From Punica granatum (Eukaryota; Streptophyta; Magnoliopsida; Myrtales; Lythraceae): a stretch of 64,000 nucleotides of DNA. The DNA lies in NCBI RefSeq assembly GCF_007655135.1, contig NW_022204371.1, positions 124,001 through 188,000 of the forward strand, given 5' to 3'. A model generated the notes under the pieces. That model worked only from the letters and a program-made list of their open reading frames with translations. It had not been told where the DNA came from and searched no databases. Each line of letters begins with the position of its first letter. Position 1 is the stretch's first letter. The position numbers and the translations under genes are program-made. This document shows, piece after piece, positions 43,164 to 53,321 of this stretch.

Positions 43164-46100
43164 TGTCAGTACCCCATTTTGGCTTACCATTCCAAACAAC
43201 AATATCAGCAATGGTCCAGATCATGACTTGAGTAGGAATACAGAAGAAGGTTCGACAGAGCAAGAAATCACTATTCATCCTCAAGTTAGCAAAAAATAAG
43301 CAGATGACATGTGCATACGATAAAAGAACAACCTTGGTCATCAAAAGCCAACAAAGTGACCAGAGAGCTCAACAACATCGAAAAACGACATTTTTAGAGT
43401 ATATCGTGGACAGTGTTATTTTCCGATAGTTCGCTTGTCCATTGAAAAATAGTCAATATTGAACTCCAAAAATCCCTCACAGTGCCAAACAGATGAAGAA
43501 TGTCTTCAAACACATTTCGCAAATCATCTGCTCTATATAGAGCAATTGTTTGAATACAGAAAAATTTTCAGTGGAAGTCCGAAAAAGCCAATTCTCCATA
43601 GAAAAGTTAATGCCAAGCGTCAGATGCAGCCATGTCCCACAAACATACAGAGCATGACCATCACAGCAGATCTGTTCACGGAAGTCACACAGACATCCCG
43701 AATGACTTCCGAGCGACAGAGCAAGCTTACCTTTCTTCGGAAATGCATAACAGGAGACTGGTCTGACAGAATTACGGCAAACGAAGTTCATACTGCATTG
43801 CCCTAAAAACTCTAGCGGACATACACAATTAGGCAAAACAGACAGCAAAACCCTTCTCAGTTTCCCGAGTAACCTCCGAGGAGCATAAAAGACCATTTTC
43901 AATGGAAATGTATATCCGAAGGTCCTTTTTACGAAAACTTGACATCGGTTGCCTGCCCTACACAGTGCTACACACCCTAAGGCTCAATGTGAAATCGTCG
44001 GAATGAAATACACAACTCATCTAGGCCTCCCGAGTAGTGCTTTAAAGGTCTCAGATGTACTTTTCAAGTCCTTAAAGGTCCAATCTCGACAAACAGATAT
44101 CACAGTGATCTCTAGAGCGCCCAAGCAACTCAGAAAGCAATATGAGAAATCCAGTTTCGGCCTCCTAGGACGTCTCCGGCTCCACATTTGCATTACCGGC
44201 TTAAGGGCCAATTGTTCACGTTGTCTGACAATTTATGTCAAAATGACCAACGTGAGATGCAGATACAAGATATGCTGTCAGAAGCGGTTAATTTCGCTCT
44301 GGTCACCTGAAATGAGCAAAACTGGCTTCCAAGCCTAAAAATCACACGAGTATTTCTCATGCAAAATGAGCAATCTTAGGCTCATTGGGATCGTTTTCTC
44401 GCGCACATTGTCGATACAACGTTCTTTCGAGTCACGGAACTCCAACACGTAACCGATTGACATCCGAGCATTCCCGATTCACCTCCAATCCGTGTGGGAC
44501 CCACGGCATCTTCTTCCCCTTGCCAAAGACAAGAAGAACCACACCTCTCTTGTCATCTTCTTCATCAAGCCAAGAAGACAACTTGCACTTGTCTTGCATG
44601 AAAATATCAAGCCATCATCCAAGATAACACTCCATGACATTAATGCATTTTGGCTCATCTTCATGAAGAATGCATGGAGGAGATTCATCCTCATCTCCAT
44701 TGAAGAAATTCGGATCCCCCTAATCAAGAGCCCTAATTGCACTTTTCTTCTCTTAATTACACTTAATCTTTGCCTTTATATATCATTTAAGTCATTAACT
44801 TAATAACAACTCACCACATGCCATCTCTCTAGCATTTCTCACTCTTCAAGAGGCTCTCAACTCCCCTTTAGTTCCAGCAAAAATCGCAACAAGGAAGGGC
44901 AAGCAAAATCCTCAAAGACTTAAGTGGGAATCATGGTATTTACCATCCCGGCTTAAATCCAAACTTCACCAAACTCCATATCCCACATGTTTTCAATCCC
45001 CTCTATCCATTTCCGGGCTTAGATTTTAAGTTTGAAGCCTCCAACCCATCAGAACAGCCACCACAGAACCGAACCCAGAAAAAGGTCTTCTCGGGTCAAA
45101 AACGGCAACCCGAGTTTCAAGGCCTTCCGGGTCGGTTTGAGTCGCCAAAATCCATCAAAAACCTCCCTACACAACCCTAGGGAGTCAAGGAGTCAATAAA
45201 TCCAAGAAAAACCCATCGGTTTTTACCCAGCAGAAACAACCCGACTGCCTAGTCGGGTTGATTTTTCTGATTGTTCTTGCGGTTTTCTTTTAGATCGGGT
45301 CGATCCGAGACTCCTTTCACAAAACGACCACCACAGTCACCTCCGAGGGACAGTTAGGAGTCAGAGGCCATTGACCTTGCCTCAAAATTCCATCGAGAGA
45401 CACCGTGGCGATGTCCGACTCGATTGGTGCCATACGGGTCCGAAATTCCATACGTGCTCTGTTTTCCGTGATCTTTGCAGGGCTGTACGGGTCGACCCGA
45501 TAACTCTGGGACCAAACGACCTTCACAGTCACCTCCGGGGGTCAGTTAGGAGTTAGGAGCCGCTGACCTTGCCTCAAAATTCCATTAGGAACTTCCGTGG
45601 TGACGTCCGACTTGACTTGTGCCAATCGGGTCTGTTCAGTGTTCCAGCCGGGTATGTTTATGCATTTCGGGTCGGTTCAACGAAAAACAGCCCAAACCCG
45701 ACCCAACAAAGGTCCAACCCAATTTATAACAGTCTCATTTCGCATCCCGGGACTGGGTATGACTATTCCCGACTTAGAGGAGCTAGGACTTTTACATTCT
45801 CGTTGCGTTTATGGAGTTATAAGGGGTTTTATGCTTGTTTTATTTCCAAGTTTTAATCTTTATGCAATTTTCATGTTATATCATTCGTGTTTATCATCGT
45901 TTAACATGTTAGCATGTCGAGAAATGTTTAAATCAAAGTCGAGAAAACTATATCGACCCGGAAAAGCTGAGATAACTCTAGGATTAACCTCTTGAAGAGG
46001 TAACTGAGGGTATTCTTGACCTTTTCGGGTCAAGACCGGATTCCTTGCCCCGATTTGAGTTGTTTCCCGAATCTTTATTTTTTCCCAAGTCCATGGAGCC

Positions 46101-46913
46101 GGTATTGTTTTATCGATTTCATAAATAATGTGTTTGTGCATGTTTGTATGTTTGAATGCCTTTTCCAAACTCTTGGCAATACCAGCTTTGTTAAATACGT
46201 GTCATTTATCGTGTTTAACATTTGAGCATGCGAGAAATAGTCGAAATTAGGTTAAAGATAATGCTTGAAACCCGAAATGGGTCAAGGAAACCCACGACTC
46301 TTCCCAAGAGGAAAGAGCCGAGAGTTCTTTGACCTTATTTGGGTTAAGAACGGTCTCTTTACCTCGATGAAACACATTTCTAAGATTTTGTCCAAATTGC
46401 AATTTCAATATCGTCGTAAACCCCGCATGCTAACAACTTTAAAACATTAATTTTAAAATAAAAATGCATGAATTCAAGTATCGATGACTCTTTCAAGCCA
46501 TTTAGATTCCGAGGGTATTTTGGTCATTTTGACCAAATTATCCTCGACCTTCCTGGACCCGTCTTGGTCGCCGTGTCATGAATTGTTTTAATAAAATTAA
46601 ACTTTACGGACACTCAGACTTCATTCAGTGGATCAATTGATGATCTGTCTAATTAACTGTAACATGCACATTTATTGCATTCAGCATTTAATTTTAAGTT
46701 GTAATCCACAAACGTGTTAATCGGGACGCTCACATGATTAAACCCACTTGGCACTGATAAGTTTGCATGAATTGGTAATTAACTGATAACTCGCGTCGAT
46801 GAATTGTCAAATGACGTTAATGCCTTTTTCAAAACTTACATTCCCAAAATCCCGAAACGCGCGGTCTGATATACCATGGACATCTAGGAAGAACTTGTGT
46901 ATCTCAACTTGAT
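43164..46913 (+). mobile_element. Tat LTR F, 3' end missing
   Basis: It begins TGTCAGTACCCCATTTTGG and follows the order of the other Tat LTRs (AACTCATCTAGGCCTCC near 44009, the ACTCCATATCCCACATGTTTT region, the CATGGACATCTAGGA segment at 46875). It stops at about 46913, where LINE sequence starts; around 1.6-2 kb of the LTR is missing. There is no AAAGAGGGGCAAGC tract before it and it starts in the middle of an array unit, so it is probably a separate insertion and not the 3' LTR of C. Confidence 0.85.
45325..45630 (+). repeat. 192-bp duplication in LTR F
   Basis: CGACC(A/T)(C/T)CACAGTCACCTCC starts at 45325 and again at 45517. The first ~115 bp of the two copies are clearly alike (GTTAGGAGT, TTGCCTCAAAATTCCAT, CCGTGG(C/T)GA(T/C)GTCCGACT). 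No other Tat LTR in the window has this. Confidence 0.7.
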
Positions 46914-48415
46914 CTTTGGTATGAGACAGATAAATGTACTGTTTCACTCTTTAAGTATGTAGCCTGAGATGAAGAAGTTTTTTACTGCAGAGAAGATGAG
47001 TGGCTTGACTACTTCTCCGTAGTGTCTGTAGAACAGTGAAGGAATTCCATCTGGTCCAGGAGCTTTGAGATTTGGAATTGAGTTTAAAGCCATTAGGATT
47101 TCCTTGTTATCTGGAATTTGGATTAGGATTTCATTCTCGGACTCTGTGATGGTTTGGCTGATCAGATCTTCCATGTCTTCGAGTATGACTGGATGGGAAG
47201 TTTGAAAAAGTTCCTTGAAGTTCCTGAGAAAATGGTTGCCTATTCCTTCATGATCTTGAGTCCATTCTCTATCATTGTCTTTGATGGCTACAATGTGGTT
47301 TGATCTGCGTCGGATGACAGTTGAAAGTTAGAAAAATTTCGAGTTTTTGTCTCCTGCTTTCAACCTGAGTTCTCTCGATTTCTGTCGCCATATTAGATCT
47401 TTCCTTATAAGATTTTCTTCCAGCTCTACCGTGAGTTTTTCTTCTTTCGCCTTAGTATCTACCGTGGGGTGCTTTCTTTGGATTTCTTCAATTTTCTCCA
47501 TGATTCCTGCAATGTTAGTATCGCAATATCCAAACACTTCTTTGTTCCATTTCCTAAGGTCTATTTTTACTGCTCTAATATTGGACGAGAGTTGGAAGGC
47601 CTTTGAGCCATTGACATATTTATTCCAGGCGATTTTGACTATCTCTTTGCTTGACTTATCAAGGGTCCAAGCTTCCTTTAAACGAAAAGGTCTAGGATTA
47701 TGGGAAGAGTTCATCCACAATTTTAACAAGATAGGATTATGATCAGATCGAATTTGTGGTAAATGGAAAACTACTGCTCTTGAAAAAATGGTTCTCCATT
47801 CATTATTTGCTATAGCCCTATTAAGTCTTTGTTTTATGGAGGCTAGATCTATTCTCTTATTTCTCCAAGTAAATGGGTTACCAGCAAAACCAAGGTCAAC
47901 ACAACCCGATTGATTAATAAAAGTATCGAGGAAAGAGCAATATGATGAGACATAATTACGACATCCTATTTTATCAGAAGCAACACAGATTTCATTAAAG
48001 TCACCCACAATCAACTAAGGGCAATCTATAGTATTTGCAATATCTGTTAGCTCAGCCCAGAACAGAGGTTTAGCATGCATGTAAGGAGGTCCATAAACTG
48101 CAGTAAGTATCCACGGGGCTGGTAAAATATGATGCTCAACCATAGCATGGATGTAGTATGGTGAAGATTTAAGGATTGTTACCTTCAGCTCCGTGTTCCA
48201 AAGAAAGCATAGGCCACCTGCTGCATTGAAGGAATCTACCGAGAAGATGTCATCAAGGTTGCAGCTCTTTGCTATCTTATTGCACTGCTGGAAGTTTGTT
48301 TTGGTTTATGAGAGAAAGATCATACTAAGACAGTGCTTTGGACGATGAGACGTAGAGCTCGAACTGTCGGCGCTCCCCTCACACCCTGACAGTTCCAGGC
48401 TAGTAAACTCATGGC
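46914..48415 (-). pseudogene. LINE ORF2: endonuclease and truncated reverse transcriptase
   Basis: It starts with MSLLAWNCQGVRG (48415 downward), the usual beginning of the L1 AP-endonuclease. Further on are AVYGPPY, the catalytic IVGDFNEI (48014 region), LGFAGNPFTWRN, a RLNRAIANNEW segment and SDHNPI. After SKFF (stop at 47328) come RRRSNHI and the RT start with LKAPGPDGIPSLFY and LIPK. The YADD core of RT is absent because the sequence ends. Defects seen are a TAG shortly after the start, a frameshift near 48310, a TAG before IVGDFN, the stop at 47328 and a TGA at 46944. In the family this protein nicks target DNA and reverse transcribes in place. Confidence 0.88.
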
Positions 48416-48911
48416 TGCCTCGAGCGCGTGATAAGGCCTGCCTCCTCGGCCATTTGGACTTCTTTGGTGTTATTTCTCTCTTCCATCTCTTCGACATGAT
48501 ATTGCGCCCTGCATGTGTTGGTTTTTGATGTGCTGGTATCCCGAATATGTGAGAATTTGGCATCCATGGATTGGCATTGTGGGTAGCCGTATAAGTGATG
48601 AAATTAGGGCTCTACCACGGTCTGTTATAGTTAATTCTCTCAACTGTAATCAATGTTATATATCTAGTCCAATCCATTTGCATATGCATCGACCCCTCGA
48701 TAGTCCTCGCCACTTTGTTGACGATCCTGGTGTATGGGATTGAGAGATTGAGCAGGTCTTCAAGAGTAATTTCATGCTTTTGTTTCCTATGTGGGAAAAT
48801 AAGCGTTCGGACATCTGAATCGGTAAAATCCTCAGAGAAAGGCATCGGGCTCGGTGGGTTTTTTCTCATTGCGGTGGGCCTGTTTTGTTCTAGACTCCGG
48901 GCCTGTTTTGC
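48416..48911 (-). other. LINE inter-ORF region
   Basis: About 500 bp between the stop of ORF1 and the start of ORF2. Open frames here (48612-48869) have no recognised motif. Confidence 0.45.
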
Positions 48912-49700
48912 TCATTGGGCTTTTCCTGCGCGCTCTGGGCTTTCATTGGGCTGTCTCTGGTATTGGGCTTCCATTTGGGCCTGTGTTGCTATGTGCCCGT
49001 AGTAGAAAGTGTCTGTGGATATAGCCTGAGCCCTAATCTTCCTCCTCGCTTCCTGCTTTCCAGACCGAGCGGATTCGATTTGTTCCCTGTGCAAGAAATC
49101 CTGCGTGGCTTCCGTCTCCTCTGCCTTTTCCGGGGTTTCAACGGTCGGAAATTTCGGACCTTGCTCAGAGTTCATTCCTCCTGCGGCATTGACTTCGGAT
49201 GTGCTGTCGTTGTCATCTGTCAGGTCTGTACTGCTTCCAGAGAGATTGAAATTGATCCGATATTTTGCCTTTTGGGGTATCGTGCCTCGAGGGAGCGTTG
49301 GGGAAGGGGTTTCGGTGTCTGGGTGGTGGGTAGCCCAGACCGGCGCCGGAGTTTCCGTGAGGTCTGCAGAGACCTGAGGTGGTGGGAGGTCGGATTGGCT
49401 ATCAAAACGTAGCCACGGGCCGTAGAAATTTGGGGTAACTGGTAATTCGGACGTACGGTGGGTTTGATAATGTCCGAGGATTCCGCAATGGTAACAGAGA
49501 GTTTTGAGGTGCTCTTGCGTTTCATCTTCGTTCGTTGGCAGATCGAGAGCTTCTTGGTCCTGTACCATAGACATTTCCATTGGTGGTGGGGTGTCTTGTG
49601 GTTGCAGGGTGGGTTTTGGAGTGGGAGATGGCTGTTGTTTCTGTCTGCGATGGAGGTGTTGTGATGATGAAGTAGGGGTGGTGACAGGACTTAAAGAAAG
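48912..49700 (-). pseudogene. LINE ORF1 remnant with zinc knuckle
   Basis: The frame is open from the copia LTR to 48912, but the beginning (MVEYIPNP) is copia sequence. The meaningful part is the zinc-knuckle region CYHCGILGH near 49470-49505, followed by YGPWLRF, the usual sequel in plant LINE ORF1 proteins. The last Cys of the knuckle is Arg in this copy. The RNA-binding N-terminal domain (DUF4283) expected upstream is not visible; instead a Pro/Thr/Gln-rich stretch joins directly to what looks like a 5' UTR. An internal deletion is likely. The C-terminal part is acidic and low in complexity. Confidence 0.7.
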
Positions 49701-50035
49701 GGTAGTAAATGCTAGTAAGATCACGAGCAGAGCGTTGGTTGCGGGAGTACAGTCGAAATTGTTCTGGCTGTTGCGTGAAGCAAAGCCGAGGATGTTTTGG
49801 TTGTTGCAGAGGGTTGTATGAACTGACAGAGAAGGGAGTTGGGTGATTGGAATTAAAGAATGTTGCAGAGTGTTGATTTTTGTTTCTTGCGTATTGGAGA
49901 AGAAGATCTCAATGATGCACCTGATGAAAGCAATGGGTAGGAAGAAGAGATGGGGAGGAAGAAGAGAGAATGCTTTGAACAAAGGGAAGAGAAGTGAGAG
50001 AGCTCTCAAACAGGGAGAGATCAGACGAAGGCTAT

Positions 50036-50732
50036 TGTTGGGGTTAGGGATGTACTCAACCAAACAATAACGCAGCGATTAATCTTCCTCCCCTTCTAGT
50101 GTAATCGAGATAGGAACTAATCAAATCAACCAACAAGAAGTAAAGTAAAACAACACCAAGAATTTTTCGTGGAAAACCCCAATGTGGGGAAAAACCACGG
50201 GACCAACTCCGAATCAACGATCCACTATGAAGGTTATACAATGTCTTTCATCAAGGGTAAACCCTTGGATCACCAAACTCAAGAGAAACACTCTCTTGGA
50301 TCACCCAAATACTAAATTCGTCACCCACACCGGGTGGTTCACAAAATCAGCTGAAACAGCACCTACAGAGCTCGAATAGAAATTCTGACCGTTCAGAAGT
50401 TAGCCCCACGTGTTGTGAAGCTGTTGTCAAAATTTCGTCCCAATCGGAGTTCGTTTGACGTCCCGATCGAGGTTTGATCTCCAGCTGCGCGCTGCCCCTG
50501 TTCTTCGAATTCTGCTGTCTGCTCTTCCCTGGTTTTGTGCTGCTATGCTGCTGCACTTCTGCCGCTCTTCAAATCTGCAGCTCTGTTATTCTTCTGTTCT
50601 CTGCTGCCATATATATATATATATATGCTGAAATATAAACCCTAAAAACTGGGTTCTTGGGCCTATTAAAGCCCGATAAAAGCCCAATACAATTTGAGTC
50701 CAACTTCCTCCAAATTGGAGGGAAGCCCAACA
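50036..50732 (-). repeat. Copia 3' LTR
   Basis: 697 bp, TG...CA ends with the short inverted repeat TGTTGGG/CCCAACA. It lies downstream of the PPT in the sense of the element. An (AT)9 tract at 50609-50626 lies ~105-125 bp from the LTR's own 5' end and could serve as TATA box. Confidence 0.96.
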
Positions 50733-50746
50733 AACTCCCCCTCCCG
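50733..50746 (-). promoter_or_regulatory. Copia polypurine tract
   Basis: On the minus strand CGGGAGGGGGAGTT directly precedes the 3' LTR. It comes right after the pol stop codon (TAG at 50748-50750). Confidence 0.88.
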
Positions 50747-50747
50747 A

Positions 50748-53264
50748 CTATTTGGAGGCTTCAAGCATACCGGCTATACTTCGGCAAACATGAAGTTTCT
50801 CCCTAGCGAGAGGTTTTGTCATCATATCAGCTCCATTCTCATCGGTGTGCACTTTGTCTAGCTTCACCAGCTTGGACTCCAACACATCTCTAATCCAATG
50901 AAACTTGATATCGATATGCTTCGATCTCGAATGGAAAGTGGGATTCTTGCAAAGATGAATGGCGCTTTGACTATCACAGTGTAGAACATACCTTTCTTGC
51001 TTCAAGCTCAACTCCTGCAAAAACTTTTGCAACCACAACATCTCCTTGCAACCTTCGGTCACCGCAATGTATTCGGCTTCCGTTGTAGACAAAGCGATGC
51101 ACTTTTGAAGCCTTGATTGCCATGAGATAGCTCCCCCTGCAAAAGTCATCAAGTATCCCGAAGTGGATTTCCGGGAATCGATATCTCCTGCCATATCTGC
51201 ATCCGTGTAGCCCACTAACTCCGGCTTACCAGTGCCAAAGTGTAAACACACCTTGGATGTTCCTCTGAGATACCTCAGAATCCACTTAACTGCATTCCAA
51301 TGCTCTTTCCCCGGATTGGAGAGAAAACGACTAACCACACCAACAGAATGAGCGATATCTGGTCTTGTACAGACCATGGCATACATCAAACTTCCTACAG
51401 CTGATGAGTAAGGAACTTTCTTCATCTCTTCTTTCTCCTTCTCACTTGTAGGACATTGCTTCGAGCTAAGTTTGAAATGAGAAGCAAGTGGTGATGAAAC
51501 TGGTTTAGCATTACCCATGTTGAACCGATCCAAAATCTTCTCGATGTACTTCTCTTGAGAAAGCCAAAGTTTTCCACTTGATCTGTCACGAGAAATATGC
51601 ATCCCAAGGATCTGCTTTGCCGGTCCCAAATCCTTCATGGCAAAGGACTTGTTGAGCTCCTTCTTCAACTCTGTAATCTTGCTCATATCATGACCAACAA
51701 GTAGCATATCATCCACATATAACAGTAAAATGATAAAATCACCATTCGAGAATTGTTTCACGAACACACAATGATCTGAAGTTGTCCGTGTGTAGCCATG
51801 GCTCAACATGAAAGAGTCAAACTTTTTATACCACTGCCGAGGTGCTTGCTTAAGCCCATACAAGCTCTTTCTCAGCCTACACACCAAATGCTCCTTACCT
51901 TTAACTCGGAATCCTTCAGGCTGCTCCATATATATTTCTTCCTCCAAGTCACCATGTAGGAAAGCTGTTTTTACATCGAGCTGCTCGATCTCCAAATTTA
52001 GACTAGCTGCCAGTGCGAGAACAACTCGGATCGATGACATCTTGACAACGGGCGAGAAGATCTCCTCGAAGTCAACTCCTTTCTTCTGGTTGAAACCTTT
52101 CACTACCAGTCGAGCTTTGTATCGAGGTCGCGAGTTCTCTGTCTTCAACCTGTAGACCCATTTGTTCTTCAATGCTCTCTTACCTTGCGGTAGCTTCACT
52201 AGGTCATACGTGTGATTTTCAGACAAGGAGTTCATCTCCTCATTCATCGCCTTCAACCAGTGCTCCTTGTGCTCATGTGCCACAGCTTCATCATAGCACT
52301 CAGGTTCTCCCCCGTCAGTCAGTAGCACATATTCATGAGGCGGATATCTTGTAGATGATCGTCTTATTCTATCAGATTGTCTAGGTAGATCTGCAGGCTC
52401 TAACTGTAACTGCGAGCCTGTATCATCCGTAGTCACATCATCATCTACCTGAGGAATCTCACCCCCAGTCGTGGTTTCTTCATACTCACCAGGTACCTCT
52501 TCCATTGGATGCTCTACATCAACCGGTACAGGAATAGAGATCTCGTGAGGATTGCCTACACTGGCCTTCTCTAACCTTTGCAAATCCTCGATTGTCTGGT
52601 CCTCAAAGAAGACAACATCCCTGCTCCTGATGATCTTCTTGCTATCAGGGTCCCAAAGCCTGTACCCGAACTCTTCATGTGCATAACCCAAGAAGATGCA
52701 CTGTTTTGCCTTGGCATCAAGTTTTGATCTTTCATCTCGAGGAATGTGAACAGATGCCCTGCACCCGAATACTCTGAGATGCTTGTATGATACTTTCTTG
52801 CCGGTCCACACCTGCTGGGGTACATCTCCATCAAGTGCAACTGACGGTGTAAGATTAATAAGATCAACCGCTGACCTCATTGCCTCGCCCCAGAAAGGCT
52901 TAGACAGTTTCGCTTGAGAAAGCATACAACGAACTCTCTCAACAATTGTGCGGTTCATCCTCTCTGCAAGCCCGTTCTGCTGTGGTGTCTTCGGTACCGT
53001 CTTCTCAAGTTTGATACCGTGAGTCCTGCAATAGTTCTCGAAAGGACCCCTATACTCACCACCATTATCAGCTCTTACACATTTCAGCTTCATGCCTGTT
53101 TCTCTTTCCACTGCTACATGGAAGTTCTTGAAAATCTCAGTCACCTGATCTTTAGTTCTCATAGGGTAAGCCCAAACTTTCCTGGTGTGATCATCTATAA
53201 ATGTCACAAAATAGAGAGCACCACCAAGAGATCTATCCGACATAAAACAAACATCTGTATGCAC
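50748..53264 (-). CDS. Copia pol: integrase, reverse transcriptase, RNase H
   Basis: An open stretch of 838 codons in the same frame as the gag part. Integrase comes first: Asp in HTDVC (4), Asp in RADNGGEY (66) and Glu in NGLAERMNRT (101). The RT region starts near residue 365 with KNKWVYRLK, has DVKTAFLHG and the YVDDM motif (516-520). RNase H follows with Asp in GYTDADMAG, Glu in TTEAEY (729) and Asp in HCDSQSA (764); it ends in MTKPLAREK. All catalytic residues are present. The M used here is internal: the natural protein starts with gag at 54716, and only the TAG at 53322 separates the parts. Confidence 0.95.
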   Translation of the reverse strand: MHTDVCFMSDRSLGGALYFVTFIDDHTRKVWAYPMRTKDQVTEIFKNFHVAVERETGMKLKCVRADNGGEYRGPFENYCRTHGIKLEKTVPKTPQQNGLAERMNRTIVERVRCMLSQAKLSKPFWGEAMRSAVDLINLTPSVALDGDVPQQVWTGKKVSYKHLRVFGCRASVHIPRDERSKLDAKAKQCIFLGYAHEEFGYRLWDPDSKKIIRSRDVVFFEDQTIEDLQRLEKASVGNPHEISIPVPVDVEHPMEEVPGEYEETTTGGEIPQVDDDVTTDDTGSQLQLEPADLPRQSDRIRRSSTRYPPHEYVLLTDGGEPECYDEAVAHEHKEHWLKAMNEEMNSLSENHTYDLVKLPQGKRALKNKWVYRLKTENSRPRYKARLVVKGFNQKKGVDFEEIFSPVVKMSSIRVVLALAASLNLEIEQLDVKTAFLHGDLEEEIYMEQPEGFRVKGKEHLVCRLRKSLYGLKQAPRQWYKKFDSFMLSHGYTRTTSDHCVFVKQFSNGDFIILLLYVDDMLLVGHDMSKITELKKELNKSFAMKDLGPAKQILGMHISRDRSSGKLWLSQEKYIEKILDRFNMGNAKPVSSPLASHFKLSSKQCPTSEKEKEEMKKVPYSSAVGSLMYAMVCTRPDIAHSVGVVSRFLSNPGKEHWNAVKWILRYLRGTSKVCLHFGTGKPELVGYTDADMAGDIDSRKSTSGYLMTFAGGAISWQSRLQKCIALSTTEAEYIAVTEGCKEMLWLQKFLQELSLKQERYVLHCDSQSAIHLCKNPTFHSRSKHIDIKFHWIRDVLESKLVKLDKVHTDENGADMMTKPLAREKLHVCRSIAGMLEASK

Positions 53265-53321
53265 AAGATCAAGTATATGATGGCATCTAGAGGGACGACT
53301 TCTAACAAAAGAAACTCTCCT

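Larger units (their letters stand above)
46914..50035 (-). mobile_element. LINE (L1 type), 3'-truncated
   Basis: Read on the minus strand it has an ORF1 remnant with a zinc knuckle, then ORF2 with endonuclease and the first part of reverse transcriptase. It stops at ...LIPK (about 46914) with no poly(A), where LTR F sequence begins. L1-type copies are usually truncated at the 5' end, so the missing 3' end suggests a later deletion. The 5' side is interrupted by the copia element at 50036 (TSD GCTAT). Confidence 0.85.

Noticed and set aside
47347..47742. Plus-strand 131-codon hydrophobic frame that looks like a membrane protein
   Set aside because: Antisense of the LINE endonuclease region.
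49504..49821. Cys/Trp/Gly-rich plus-strand frame resembling a secreted peptide
   Set aside because: Antisense of the LINE ORF1 remnant; no signal peptide or start context supports it.
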